Positions 1 through 11,700 of a stretch of 64,000 nucleotides of DNA are shown here, piece by piece. Position numbers and translations under genes: made by a program. The notes beneath the pieces are model-generated. The model ran no database searches, was not told the DNA's origin, and saw nothing but the letters and a program-made list of their open reading frames with translations. The first letter of the stretch is position 1, and each line of letters starts with the position of its first letter. The DNA is taken from positions 315,163 through 379,162 of the forward strand of contig CAJJDP010000006.1 of NCBI GenBank assembly GCA_905182995.1. The letters run 5' to 3'. The stretch is from Paramecium octaurelia (Eukaryota > Ciliophora > Oligohymenophorea > Peniculida > Parameciidae).

Positions 1-1018
1 GATTACAAATGAGATTTTCAATTATTTTGCTAAATTATCAATGAAATACGAAAATCATCAATATCAGAATGAATTGGAAGATGCCTACATTATTAAGGTA
101 TTTTCATTCTCATTCTTAAACTCGTTTGTAAGACTCTTCTATAAATCCATCATAGATCCTGATGCTGATGAACTCAATATAATGTCAATAACTTTGACGA
201 TTGTTTGGGCAATTGTCCATTTAACAAGATTTACAATAATACCCTTAATTAAACATCAAATTAGAAGTTATTTTCTAAATACTGAATATGAATAATACAT
301 GTTAAAAAAATGGAAAAAGACGTTTGTGTCATAAGTAGCAAGTGTTTTAGATAATAATACTGAAAATTAAGTAAATAAAAGTTTTGATAGAAGTAGCATG
401 AGTGGTAAAAGATTTCTTAAAACAGTTGAATAAAATCGGATTATGATGCCCACACCTAATCATATTGATCAATTCACATATTTTGTAATTTTATCCCACT
501 ATCTCGAAGATTATTCAATTCTGTATGGTTACTATGTTCAGTGCTAGTTCTCAATTGATTCCTGTGGCCATTTTGTTATTTAATATCTTCACTATTGATA
601 GCCTTCTATATGCTTACATAACATTTGTCAAGAGGCCAATAGCAGAGGCCAAAAGATCCATTGGTTTATGGAATGACATTCTTCTAATTGTGGGATATAT
701 TGGAACAGTCATCAATTGCTTGACTATTTATTAGGCAAATTAAGATCAATTGAACAATTTGATTGGAGGATAAGATAGCCAAACGAATAAGGAGACTGTA
801 TGTGTTCATGGTTATTTTAGTTTGCACTCAGAAACTTTCTATTGTTGATTGCGGCTGAACATATAGTGATTGGATTAAAATTTCTAATCGAATAAGTAAT
901 ACCTGATGAGCCAGTGTGGGTTACGAAAATGATGCAAAGATAAGAATATTTATATGAATAGATGCTAAATAAAATCTATGACAGTAGTGAATCATCTTAA
1001 AAATCCAAGCATGATTGA
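1..1018 (+). CDS. Anoctamin (TMEM16) family channel/scramblase, C-terminal part, truncated at window start
   Basis: The frame is already open at base 2 and ends at TGA 1016-1018. The visible part matches the C-terminal half of anoctamins: 'ENHQYQNELEDAYIIK', then a transmembrane stretch beginning 'FSFSFLNSFVRLFY', then 'IIQFCMVTMFSAS', 'RPIAEAKRSIGLWND' and 'AAEHIVIGLKFLIEQVIPDEP', all signature stretches of the family, which forms Ca2+-activated chloride channels or lipid scramblases in the plasma or internal membranes. Two introns are needed: 485-509 (25 nt, ends AAG), which restores the frame between the 'TYF' and 'IIQF' segments, and 798-820 (23 nt, GTATGT...TTTTAG). TAA/TAG are read as Gln. 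The N-terminus and first membrane segments lie upstream of the window. Whether it is a channel or a scramblase cannot be told from this part. Confidence 0.9.
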
Positions 1019-1086
1019 TTGATCTTTATATTTTAATTAAATCTAGATTTTTTTCATTTTTATATAAATATATATTAAATAAATTC

Positions 1087-2830
1087 ATGAATTGCGATCT
1101 ATAACAACTGAAAAAGACCCAGAAAACTCTAAACAAAAAGCCTCCTCTTGATAATCGATCCTCCAGAAACATTGCTGATTAATTTACAGATAAACAAACC
1201 TTGAATGTATCATTCAATGAGAAAAAAAACTCAACTCCTAAAATTAATGCTCTTTTATAAGAACTTTAAAAGAGAACCAACTCAAAAGACTAATATTTTA
1301 ATAGAACTTCAACTCCAAATTCATAACATGAAAAACCATCAACGAATAAAACTCAAAGATCCATTTCACCATAACTTTTGTATTAGATCCCTCAACAATT
1401 AAAGAAAATATATTAACATATCAATAGTAAGATTGAATAAGATAAAATGCTTAATAAAAATTAAAAACCAGATTCCTCAAAATGCAAAACAGAAGAATCA
1501 AAGTCTCATAAAAATGAATCCACGAGTTCTACAATTAATGATTCAGAAGAATATGTTTAATAGTTTATTAATTTAGAAGAAATTGTATTTACCATTTTAG
1601 CTGTTATCAGCAAAAAGTAAAAGGTAATTAAATAATGTTAAAATTATCTTAATTAAATTTCCAATTTTATAGTGGAGGAAAAAGATTAAATCTGTTAATA
1701 AATCTTATGTAAATCAATGATCCTGGAAAGAATTGGCATTTTAGTCGTTCTTTATAAAGCCATATCAGAAGCCTTTGATGAGGATCAATAAAACTTAAAG
1801 AATTTAGTATTTTATATTCACAGCAGTATGGTTTTACATCTGGAATTAATGCAACAATCCAATGCTTTATCTCAATCTTAAAAGGCATTAATTTAAGCAA
1901 GGTTAAACAAACTCAGAGCCAGAAAAAGCCCATAATTAATTGATATTAATTTAATACGTAAAAATAGTAATGTAGTCTAATCTCTTCTAATTCTATTGTA
2001 AGATTATTTGTCAATCATTTTTAGTGTTGAAAATGCAACTGATAACAACCTTGTCTAATTAGAAAAAGTGTTAACAATAATAGACAAAATCAATTTATAA
2101 TAAGGAACAAAATTTGTTAAATATTAATTTGATAAAATTGTATTAATTCTAAATCTAAATTTTAAAGTTAGTACACATTTAGCAATTGAGATTAACAAGA
2201 GACTCCTCAGACTTTTAGTTTGACTATGAAGAAGTGATTGATTGTTAACAGATACCTTACTTATCTAAAACAAATAAATACACTTTGGTTATAGATTTAG
2301 ATGAAACTTTAGTCCATTATCAAGAAGTAAATGAGTGAATTTCTATATAGTTAGTGGATGATGGATAGTTCTTAGTTAGACCATATGCATAGCAATTCTT
2401 GAAGGAAATGTCTAAATATTATGAGATTGTTATTTTTACAGCTGCACAGTAAGATTATGCTGATTTCATATTGGATCTGATAGATGAAGATAAAGTGATT
2501 GGATATAGATTGTATCGTTAACACACTACTTTAGTCAATAACACATACGTGAAAGATATTTAAAAGATTGGTCGAGATGTAAAGCGAACCATTATTATTG
2601 ATAATCTAGCTGAGAACTTTAAGTTTCAACCAGATAATGGAATCTAGATACAGAGTTGGTATGGGGATTCGGATGATCAAGCCTTAATGTTTCTCTCTCC
2701 TTTATTGATTCAGATAGTTCAAAAGAAGATTCCAGATGTGAGAGATGCTTTAAGGAAGTTTAGAGATCAGATGCAAAAGAACATTGAGAATGGCATTTAA
2801 GATCCTCATTTGCATTTAAGTTTAGATTGA
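1087..2830 (+). CDS. FCP1/SCP-type (NIF-domain) protein phosphatase with long N-terminal extension
   Basis: About 563 residues after removing two introns. The C-terminal ~190 residues are a HAD-superfamily CTD phosphatase domain with the catalytic 'DLDETLVH' (from about base 2294), then 'LVRPYAQQFLKEM', 'VIFTAAQQDYADFI', 'RLYRQHTT' and 'IIIDNLAENF'. Such enzymes dephosphorylate Ser/Thr, classically on the RNA polymerase II C-terminal domain, using the first Asp as nucleophile. The N-terminal ~350 residues are Lys/Asn/Gln-rich at first and then probably helical, with no domain I recognise. Introns: about 2129-2156 (ends AAAG; boundary less certain) and 2327-2350 (24 nt, contains an in-frame TGA, ends ATAG). 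It starts 68 bp after the anoctamin stop on the same strand. A second gene of this family lies at 29675-30690. Confidence 0.88.
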
Positions 2831-3230
2831 TTAATCTTTAAGAGAGAGAGCAAGTTTTGATTTATTTACAATATTATCTTATTAATATGATAACAATTCG
2901 AAAATGAAATGAAAAAACAGAAATGCTTTTCTAAAATTAATTTATTATTAATAATAATATCTATTTTATAATGAATAAGTTAAAATAAAATAATTTAATA
3001 AATTGATCTGCCAATGACTATCAAGGTTGATCCATAATAGGCTATTCAAAAGGAGAATGAGCATTTGTGATTGGTTAATGTTGAATGATTAGAAAATAGG
3101 TATCAACAGGTAGGAGGGATGATAAGTAAATTGTCAGTTATGAGGAAATAGAAAATGAGTATCAATATTTATTAAAATTCATATAAAAAGCATTTAATAT
3201 TAAATAAAATAACTAAGTATTAGATAAAAA
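2831..3230. other. Intergenic stretch, no supported gene
   Basis: About 400 bp between the phosphatase stop and the next start. It contains several ATGs (for example 2971 and 3014), but each runs into TGA within a few codons unless a chain of unsupported introns is assumed. No RNA-gene or repeat signature was seen. Confidence 0.5.
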
Positions 3231-3692
3231 ATGATTAGATCTTTTAAGTAATACACCTAAGAGAACAGCAAACGATTGTTAAGTCCTTTGCAAAGTGGCC
3301 ATTTTGGATATAGTCCAGAACCAAACTTAATCTCGAAGCCTCATACACATATAGCGAGGAAATCAAGTCTAATAGATTTGAGATAGTTTGAGGAGAAAAG
3401 ATTTCAACTGCCTAAGCAAAAGGAGAACAAGGTAATCAGGAAACCTGTTACATCTGACCCAATGTCGAGTAAGAAGATCTTGCAGATAGTGAAAGAGGCT
3501 CAATAACAATTATATTCATCTCAATAACCAAGAACATAATAATAAGTGCAATAACAAAAACACATTAGAGCTATTACCCTGGAGAATTAAATCGAGGGAC
3601 TAAATTTTACTTTTGCTCAAAATTTCTCGAATAAGAAGGAAATCATGAAGGAGTTTTCGGCACACAGTTTAAAAAAGAAGTTTTTTGCTTGA
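3231..3692 (+). CDS. Unknown small basic protein
   Basis: An intronless frame of 153 residues from ATG 3231 to TGA 3690-3692, with TAA/TAG as Gln. It is rich in Lys, Ser and Gln, has a Gln run near residue 100 ('QQPRTQQQVQQQ'), and ends '...KKKFFA'. There is no signal peptide, membrane segment or recognised domain. Codon usage resembles that of the neighbours and the frame contains no TGA over 462 nt, which supports a real gene. It converges on the proteasome gene, 50 bp away. It might have an upstream exon, but I found no convincing one. Confidence 0.55.
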
Positions 3693-3742
3693 TTAATATA
3701 TTATGTCGACAATAACATTTATACTAATTTATTTATTAATAA

Positions 3743-4513
3743 TCAATCTTTTCTTAGAGGCTTAACAATTCTTTCTGTTCCAGCAGCAGTGATGATCAGG
3801 ATCTCAACATTGTCTCCGGTGTGAATGTCTCTCTCGGCAGCACAACTGAAGCAATCCAAAATGATATCCAGTATTTCCTCCCTTGTTTAAGGAATGGTTT
3901 TGTTTATTTTATTGTAACCTTTCAATTGATTATCCAACACAGCCACTACTAATTCTTACCCACTTCCTTGAACACCATAAGTCATCTTATCATAACTACC
4001 AATTGCATCATATCCATAAACTACTCCGTGATTGTTTTCATCTAAGCCAGCCAATAAGTTGAAGGTGTAATAGGGGAAAAATCTTCTAGAGTACAATTCT
4101 CTTGATAGTAAATGAGCAACAGTCTCTGTAGAAGCCTTTGATAATTATGATACATTCTTACTTGCACTTCATTCTAAAACTCATACAATTATAATCTTTA
4201 TTATAGAAACTTTCTCAATGCAATAAAATCTGCATATTGACCTGCTGTGGCTAATACACATTTATCTGTCAATTAAGACAATTTGGTGGCATCTCTTGAT
4301 AAGATGTTGTATCCATTGCTCAATCTTGTGTCTCCTGCTACGATGACTGCTCCTGGAATGCCCACAGCTTTTGAATTAATTCTTGTGTTTACCTAATACG
4401 GTCCCTGAATTATCATGATAAGGACTCCATTAATCACTCTTATGAGTAATGTTGGCCATTGCAGGGGCGTCTTGCTTAAAGTGCTTAAGCATGTCATTCA
4501 CGGGGATATACAT
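3743..4513 (-). CDS. 20S proteasome subunit beta type-1 (beta-6 position)
   Basis: Removing two introns (4368-4392, 25 nt; 4136-4161, 26 nt; both end AAAG on the coding strand) gives 239 residues, the usual length. Recognisable segments are 'SPYHDNSGTVLAVG', 'AVIVAGDTRLSNGYNILSRD', 'AGQYADFIALRKFLQQRL', 'RRFFPYYTFNLLAGLDE', 'YDAIGSYDKM', 'AAERDIHTGD' and the C-terminal 'PLRKD'. It is a structural, non-catalytic subunit of the beta ring of the core proteasome. As in other beta-6 subunits, the residue before 'GTV' is not Thr, so no N-terminal nucleophile is formed. The start codon used here lies only 11 bp from the divergent start of the MYND gene; Met codons at residue 8 or 19 are alternatives. 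Confidence 0.95.
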
Positions 4514-4524
4514 TTTTAAAATTA

Positions 4525-5460
4525 ATGAATAACAATAATACTAATCTAGCCAAGAATTTATGGATTGAATGGTAATTGTTTAAGAAAAATGAATCAACCA
4601 ATCCCACCTTACAAATGAAAAAACAAGGCATCATGACTAAAACTGATTAATATGCTGAATTCACCTACAGACCCAATGCAAACAGTCCTCCATCTATGTA
4701 AGAATTCTACGAATCTGTTATCAATGGAATCATTAAAAGATTTTAATTGGGTCTCTATCAAGGTGAGTATCCATATTATAATGAATTATAAAGCTGTTTA
4801 CATGAATTCATAAGGTTGATGAACTTCAAATCAGAAATATTGGTTGAAGTCTTTTAATCAATAACAAACCTGAATTTGAGCAAAGAAACATTTCCTAATG
4901 TGGTTGTACCTTGTGCCTCCTGTGGTATGTTTATCTACATTGTTCAACATTGTACCATCTGTTATTCAGCATTTTATTGTGATAAAACATGTTTGAAGAA
5001 TGGTAGATAAAAACATGAGTCAGAATGTTAATAGGCTAAAATGACACCCTCCATTATTTACCCATTATAAGTTGAGATTCATTGTGGAAGTTCACTGGGA
5101 GATGATGTCAAAATATTTTTCCAGCATGAAAGAAAGTTATCTTTATTATATAGAGGCCAGAAGTTTTTAAATTCAATGTACAAAATATTACTAAAAAATC
5201 GATGGCTAAAGAACAATGGGTACAATATTATAGAAAATGAAACTTCTATTTAATTACAAAGCACTAAGAAAATTGATATGAAACCCTCAGAAGATTAAGG
5301 TGATCCAAATTACTCAGATGAAGACCTCTATTTAAAGATGCCCTGTGTTTAAGAGATTAAAGTCATATTTCTGAATCAAGGAGCCATCTTACAAGATATT
5401 ATCAAAGAAACTTACAATTTACAAACAAATTTTATTCATATATATTATTTTCCTATTTGA
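4525..5460 (+). CDS. MYND-type zinc finger protein
   Basis: An intronless frame of 311 residues from ATG 4525 to TGA 5458-5460. Around residues 130-175 it has a MYND finger: 'VVPCASCGMFIY', 'QHCTICYSAFYCDKTC', 'HESEC', with the C-x2-C ... C-x2-C ... C-x3-C ... H-x3-C ligand pattern. MYND fingers bind two zinc ions and usually mediate protein-protein contacts. The rest of the protein has no SET domain or other recognised module. It is transcribed divergently from the proteasome gene with an 11-bp gap between the two ATGs, so the true start may be a later Met (for example near 4615). Confidence 0.8.
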
Positions 5461-5881
5461 AATAATATAATTATTAAATTAAGTCAATAGATTATTTTTT
5501 GGTTCCTTAAGTCGAGCATTGAAAGTGCTTGTATTTTATATAGTTTTTCCTCCATATATTTAGGATCCTATCAACAGAATTTAATCATTATGTAATAACT
5601 TCTACTCTTTTTCATACCATTCTAGATCTAATGCTAGAATACAGATTAGTTCTATTAATCTATTTTATTTTTTTTTTATGATAATATTAAGGTGAATTAT
5701 AATAAGAATAATGATAATATTACTAATACCTATAGTAATAATAATAAGAGTAACTATGTAGCAAGATAATCGAAAGGTTTAATAGTTATCTTATTGGCTG
5801 TTTTACTATTAATTTGTTATGTAATTTTAATACTGATTTGATTACTGTTATAAGATCATATTATATACACATCTTTATTTA
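5461..5881. other. Intergenic stretch with one possible tiny membrane peptide frame
   Basis: AT-rich spacer between two convergent genes. On the plus strand a frame ending at TGA 5839-5841 encodes an Asn-rich stretch followed by 'GLIVILLAVLLLICYVILIL', a perfect single membrane span, but it has no in-frame ATG. A frame starting ATG about 5711 is also open. I see no homology, so this is not called as a gene. Confidence 0.3.
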
Positions 5882-7106
5882 TCATTTAAGAGTTAGATTA
5901 ATTTTGTTTCCCTTATACTCGTATTCTGAAAGAACAGAAATGACCTTCAATGCCTCATAGATATCAACCATTGTAATCTAAATACAGTTTTACTCTAATT
6001 TGATTTCTAGTTAATAAGGTCGATTGATACCTTGAATTTTACCAACAAGTTTAACCATGTCTTGAATATCAAGCAAATCGTAGATTCCAGAAAACACAAT
6101 GACTTTACTAAGAGGAACAATTTTAAACTTAGTTTAACTACCAAAATAATATTCTTCATTAGGATTTGATGCTTCAAGATTATCAATCTAATGAAACAAT
6201 ATTCTTATCTAAGAATCAATAGGTTTTTAGTACTTCTCTGCTGAAAAACATAATATTATTGAGGAGTTCTTTAGAAATGGTAGCATGATCGACATTTGTA
6301 AATTGTAAGATTGCAGCATTGTCCTTCTTTTAAAATAATAATGCATTCAAATGACCAAACCTATTAAAAATGTTATACAACATTTTAGCAGTCACTCTCT
6401 CATCTATGTTTTGTACTTTCAAATATTTCGATGGTTTTTAAGCCAGTAATTCATTAATGACTTATTGTTACTCATCAAATTGAGTTAGGTTAGATCTTGC
6501 TACTTCATTTGCATAATCTTCATCTAAAATTCTTTCCAATTATTTTAATTATGTTTCCATACTATTAATTAATTATAATTTTAAACATCGCTTTAGTCGG
6601 AGATTCTTCAGATGTATGAGACACATCGGCAGCTTCTAATTTAATCACCTATGTTAAATCTATTAGAGGTGGTTTAATTTCTTCTTCTATTAAAATTGGA
6701 GCGTTTTGCAGATTTTAGACTTGTTTTTCGGGTTAAACTTATGTCTCTACTTCATGAGGTTAATATTGAGTGCCTCGAGTATGATCAACCACTTCGAGAT
6801 TGAGCTACTTTAAACGAGAAAAGTGAATGAGGAGCCTATTAGGAGTTCAACAACTAATAAATACCTGCCTCCCTAAATTGTAATTGATTTACCCATCATA
6901 TCTCTTCTAGCTTAGATTGCATGTTTGATGTCATAATATTCAATGAATGCTTTATTTGTTTTTCCTCTCTCAAAAATGAGTATTTTTTTGATCTCTCCGT
7001 ATTATTTGAAAGTCTCAAACAAGTAATCATTCGTAAGAGGGAAAGAAGGAGGTAGATAGGTTATGATAAGTAACAAAATTTTACTGGGTGGGTCTCTTGA
7101 ATTCAT
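5882..7106 (-). CDS. RNA-binding protein with PTB/hnRNP-L-like RRM domains
   Basis: Removing three introns (29, 31 at 6532-6562, and 25 nt) gives 379 residues. The N-terminal RRM reads 'SKILLLIITYLPPSFPLTND', 'LFETFKQYGEIKKILIF', 'NKAFIEYYDIKHAIQARRDM'. A second RRM-like unit near residues 200-280 reads 'YLKVQNIDERVTAKMLYNIF', 'RFGHLNALLF', 'AAILQFTNVDHA'. The spacing and the degenerate RNP motifs resemble the PTB/hnRNP L class, which bind pyrimidine-rich or CA-rich RNA and act in splicing or mRNA fate. A third unit may lie at the C-terminus ('KFKIVPLSKVIVFSGIYDLL'). The Gln/Glu/Thr-rich linker is probably disordered. The start chosen is the only ATG in the RRM frame. Confidence 0.8.
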
Positions 7107-7727
7107 TTACTAAATTAATCAATTTAACATTTTCATTTATCATATTTAATTCTTAATGCTTGCTCTTTTTTTCTTAAAACATATCAGAATTTACTAAACC
7201 CTTCAAACTTATTCTAATTGTTAATAAGAATCGACAATGTAGAGTAAGAAATTTTGAGTTTAGTAAAAATGTTTTGGAACTATAATCTCTTAATTCTATC
7301 TTCAATGCATAAGAAAAGATTGTATAAATATATATTTAATATTTTAACTAAGTTGTTAGTCTTTAGTTAGTGGAAATATCAAATATTTGAGAAATATAAA
7401 TATAGAAATGAAATCTAATCAATATATGTTTTCTATGTATTTGCCATTCTTATGTTTAATGTACTTCTCAAGATTTTATTTATCATTTTTCTTTTCTAGT
7501 ATTATTCTGCAATTATATTCCTTTTTTGTGTTTGATCCTTTCCCTTATTTTCTTGATTTTTACCCTTGGTTATTTTTATAAGTTTTGGCACCTGATTCTT
7601 TATTCATTATTTTGTTCTGATATAGAAATAAATGGATAAATATATCGTCTCATTAATTTCAATAGAGCTGTTTGGTGATTTCTGAGCAATTAAAATATTC
7701 TTTACTAAATATAATATATAATTTTAA
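7107..7727. other. Intergenic stretch; weak hydrophobic ORF
   Basis: Spacer between the start of the RRM gene and the end of the K+ channel gene, both on the minus strand. A plus-strand frame 7408-7620 (ATG to TGA, about 70 residues) is very rich in Phe, Tyr, Leu and Ser. That is what AT-rich, pyrimidine-biased DNA gives by chance, and there is no family match. No RNA gene was seen. Confidence 0.4.
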
Positions 7728-10700
7728 TCAAAATTTTAATTAATAGGAATAAGTTACTTTTTTGAGTTGTTGTCTTTTATATTTTTAAATAATCTAATCC
7801 TTGTTATATTGTGGATAATAAGATTTAAGATCACAAGCTTATTCAAATTTATTGTGAAACTATTCTTCATTTAATGGACTATTATTTTCGTTGTATTATC
7901 TATAAGTATCAGTTCTATATTTAAAATCGTGTTTCTGAGTATCATGTTTAGTATCTTCCTTAATTTTTTAACTATCAGTTCTTAATGAAATAGTGTATCT
8001 TTAGCTTCTCGATCTACTTTGCATAGATAATTATTTTGAAGTATAAGAGCCCTCTTTTAAATGATTATTATTAACTTTTTCTGTCTCATTGATCTCTCCT
8101 ACAGAAGGTATTGCTTGTAAAGGACTCTTCATAGATTTGGTATTGGAATAGTTAGTTCCAATTTGAGATTTCTTTTTTCTATCCTATGTAATATGTAAGC
8201 TATCCTCAAAGTTATTCCTCTAAAACAATTATTTATCATCCTACTAGAATAAAGGAGGAGATGTATTGGGTACTAGAGCTATACCCATGCTACTTTAAGG
8301 CAGATTACCACTACTAGATTAACTGCTAGATTTATGTAATAATTGCTAAGATAGATGTATTGGTTGTTATTACCGTTGACCCATAGAATGATTTGAATAT
8401 TTATCAGAATCTTACTATTTAGAGATCTTTCTTTTAGGATGCTCTTTGAGAAAGACATTAAATGAACTCTAAGACAATTATGAGCTAGGTATTTGTTATA
8501 TCCTAACAGGAATGCCACTTATTTTATCTATTTGAGAATCATTTGATTTGATTCCAGACATAGATTTTTAGAATTTAGATTCTTCTTCAGAATGTACACT
8601 TAAAGAGTTCAAAGATCTAGACCGTTTTCTAAATCTCACATTTTTAGGCTGTTAATGCTATTATGTTTATAATGGTTATTAAGATTTATGAGTTGATGTG
8701 TGTTCTTAATATCTAATTTCTTGAGTCATCTTAGTTTGATAAGTCCTTTCAATTTAACTAGCATCTGGCTCTTCTTCATCAGACGAGAATGAAAAATTAT
8801 TTTCTTAAAATAAGGAGACTGCATCTTCAAATAATCTTTGACCAAATTTTGCATTTGTAGTCCTTCTATTATTTCTTGAGAATGGCAATCGTTTATTGGG
8901 AATAGAAAATAAATGTTTTGCTATTAGCATTTTCTTATTTAATATTAGATGTAATTTGCTACATTGATCTAGATCATGCTCACTCTCTCCACACCCTATG
9001 CATTTTACTCCCAAATCTAACTTCTGATTTTAGAATGTCCATTGGTCTATTATCATCCTATATGTTTACTAAATAAATTCAATTCTTACATAATCTACTG
9101 GATGGGATTAAAGAATGTCTAAAAACATCTATTTTGATAAATAAGCAAAAGAACAGGCACTATCAGTTTTCACACTATACGAATGCAAAGTATTCATAAA
9201 AAATGGTCCATGTCCAAAGATATCTCCTTGCTTCATTTTGCCTATATAATATTTTCTATCCTGCAAATCAACGAACATATGAGCATCGCCACTTACTAAT
9301 TAATACAAAGCTATGCCTTCATGAGTACCATTCTCAATTACATAAGAATTTGGTGCCACTCTATATTCTTAAACATTCTTAGTTAACTCTAATAAACATT
9401 CCTAGCTAAAATATCTATAAAATATGTGAATATTAGTTATAAATTAACCATACAAACATATTTGAATTTCTTCTTTTAGTGTTGGACTTAAACAATTGAT
9501 AATTTTATTCTCATCCACTATTCTAAATTTATCTTCTTAAGTCCATAAATTTTATAAGTATTGTCTTACTCTAAACTATAAAGACTATTCGAAATTCTTT
9601 CGTTGCATGTACCTGTTAATTATAGCCATATTCTCATTTATCTTCTCATCGAATTTATTCATCTCAGCTATAATCATTCCTATAGTATTTATTGAATAAG
9701 CAAAAACTACGCTTGCAATGAACATAGTACAAACACAAAATAAGGCTTCTTCGTGATTTGCTGGTGTTAAATCTCCATATCCTACTGTAGTCATAGTCAT
9801 CACAGACCAATAGATTGAGTAACTATAAAGAGCGAACCAAGAATCTTCCACTATTCCTGCTTTATTTATCCAATTATTATGGTTTTTTTAAGCCACTAGA
9901 TACCATAGACACCCAAATACATGAGCATACAAAAATACTGTACCTATAACACTTAAGAATCTATATCCTATAACAAATCGAGGATTACTCAATAATCTAC
10001 CTTCCAAAGAATGATACACTCTACTTAAAGCATTAGATCTTAAAAATGATAAGCAATTCACTATCTTAATTATAGTATTATCATTCTCAAATGATTGAAT
10101 CAATATTATGTTAATAAAAATTGGCAAAATGGATATCAGATCTACAAAAAAATAAGTCTTGAAATATCTCCTTGCCACTCTTTAATACTTTATCACTACT
10201 TCTCCATTCTCATAGTATCCTGTCCTAAATCCAAGAAATATATCTATTAAGTAATATATAAACATAAATATTAATATGTTTTAAGAATTCTCTTTATCAG
10301 CAACAAAATACCAATTTAAAACGTTCAAATTAAAACATATTTGTATAGATAATTAGAATAGTGATGATAATGTGATGAAGAATTTCACTAATTCCCAAAA
10401 GAAAAGGAAATTCCCTTAAGGATCTATTGTTCCATTTTTAATTTTGTTTAAAATAGCTTATAATTTACAAACACTAAAATATGATTTTAATGCTATAAAA
10501 GCTTGAAAACTATTTATTCTTCTCAGTTTCTTCTTTGATTTCACTGAATCATGCATCTTTATATAACTTTAATTCATGTATTTCTCATTTGAATTATTAA
10601 TATCAGAGCTTAGGTCCTATATTATTTGCATTTGTTATTTGCTAATCTTTCTTGAAAATGGAGATAATTATTTCATTTTTTGAACAAATTTTCTTGCCAA

Positions 10701-11177
10701 ATGCATTCTATTTGTAATTTTTGAGAAAATCTTGGAAAAATGCTTACTCTTTCGTTTTGGAGATTTTGATGATTAAATGGCGGGACTAATAACAGTCTTA
10801 CTCTTCCTGTGTTCTTCAGTATCCCCAAATTTTTTCAACTCCATATTAGGACTCTCATATTGGATTAATTCATCTCTAAGTGATTGCTTTAAAGGTGATT
10901 CCTCAGATTACTCTGCACTGTTCCTACGAACCTAATGCAATACTTTGCTTCCAATACTTTTATCGTCTTTAAGTTAATCAGGAACTGTCTTGTGTTATTT
11001 AAATCTATCAGCTTTAAGTCCCTCGAAATCAATGAATGCTAAAATCTGATCTTCATTGGGTCGTCTGACTTACATCAAATTTTAATTATTCAACTCTGTC
11101 AAATAATGATCAAGTCCATTTTAATGACTGTCTCCTGAGATATTTATTGAGCCAGAACTTACAGGTTGTAAAATCAT
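7728..11177 (-). CDS. Voltage/cyclic-nucleotide-gated type K+ channel with cNMP-binding domain and Cys-rich tail
   Basis: Roughly 1,130 codons. The N-terminal ~230 residues are charged and probably cytosolic. The channel core follows: S2-S3 around 'TYFFVDLISILPIFINIIL', a weakly charged S4 ('CLSFLRSNALSRVYHSLEGR'), S5 ending 'FGCLWYLVA', the pore 'YWSVMTMTTVGYGDLTP' with a K+-selective filter (near 9770-9790), and S6. A cNMP-binding fold follows ('MKQGDIFGHGPFF' plus the beta-roll). After it comes a small Cys/His cluster, 'CIGCGESEHDLDQC', then a long Ser/Gln-rich tail ending at TGA 7728-7730. EAG/HCN/CNG-like channels of this type set membrane potential and ciliary behaviour in ciliates. A frame change at about 9047-9089 implies an intron there; other small introns may be missed. 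Confidence 0.88.
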
Positions 11178-11700
11178 GTTTATTAATGAAATGTAAAATA
11201 TGAATTCAAGTTAAATGGATAATTATATTTATCATAAATACCAGTTATTTGCAACTTTGAAGCATTTTCATTACATTTCAAAGATCAAATGATGGAGTTC
11301 CATTTTCATCTCATAACCTGGCAGAATGAAATGGTTTTCTTTTGCTGCCAATTAGTTTTATGATTATAAATAATAAATTTAAAAGTCATTAAGTAAAATT
11401 AGGTTAATCAATAGGAATAAGGCAAATTACTAAATAGATAAATAATGAAACAAATTTGAGAAATGGAGAATTCTTAATATTAAAAATCTTGGAGTACTTT
11501 TGGAGACATATTGATTTTACGAGATTTACAGAATAACTTAAATTTCTAAGATGACTCTAATTGATTAAATGAGTTTCTATCAAAAACTACATGAGTTTAG
11601 TGAGATGAAATGAGTTTCTGCGATGAGAAAGTTATTGCCCATCAAGGAGGAAGAAATAGTGTGGAAAGAGAAATGACCATATTAATTTATTTATTTATAT
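11178..11700. promoter_or_regulatory. Divergent intergenic region between K+ channel and RING-CH genes
   Basis: About 520 bp separate the two divergent start codons, long for this locus. It must hold both promoters. A short motif, ATGAGTTTC, recurs three times at about 11570-11625. No coding frame with family similarity was found. Confidence 0.35.

Noticed and set aside
7408-7620. Hydrophobic Phe/Tyr/Leu-rich plus-strand ORF
   Set aside because: The composition is what T-rich spacer gives by chance; no homology, and it lies between two minus-strand genes.
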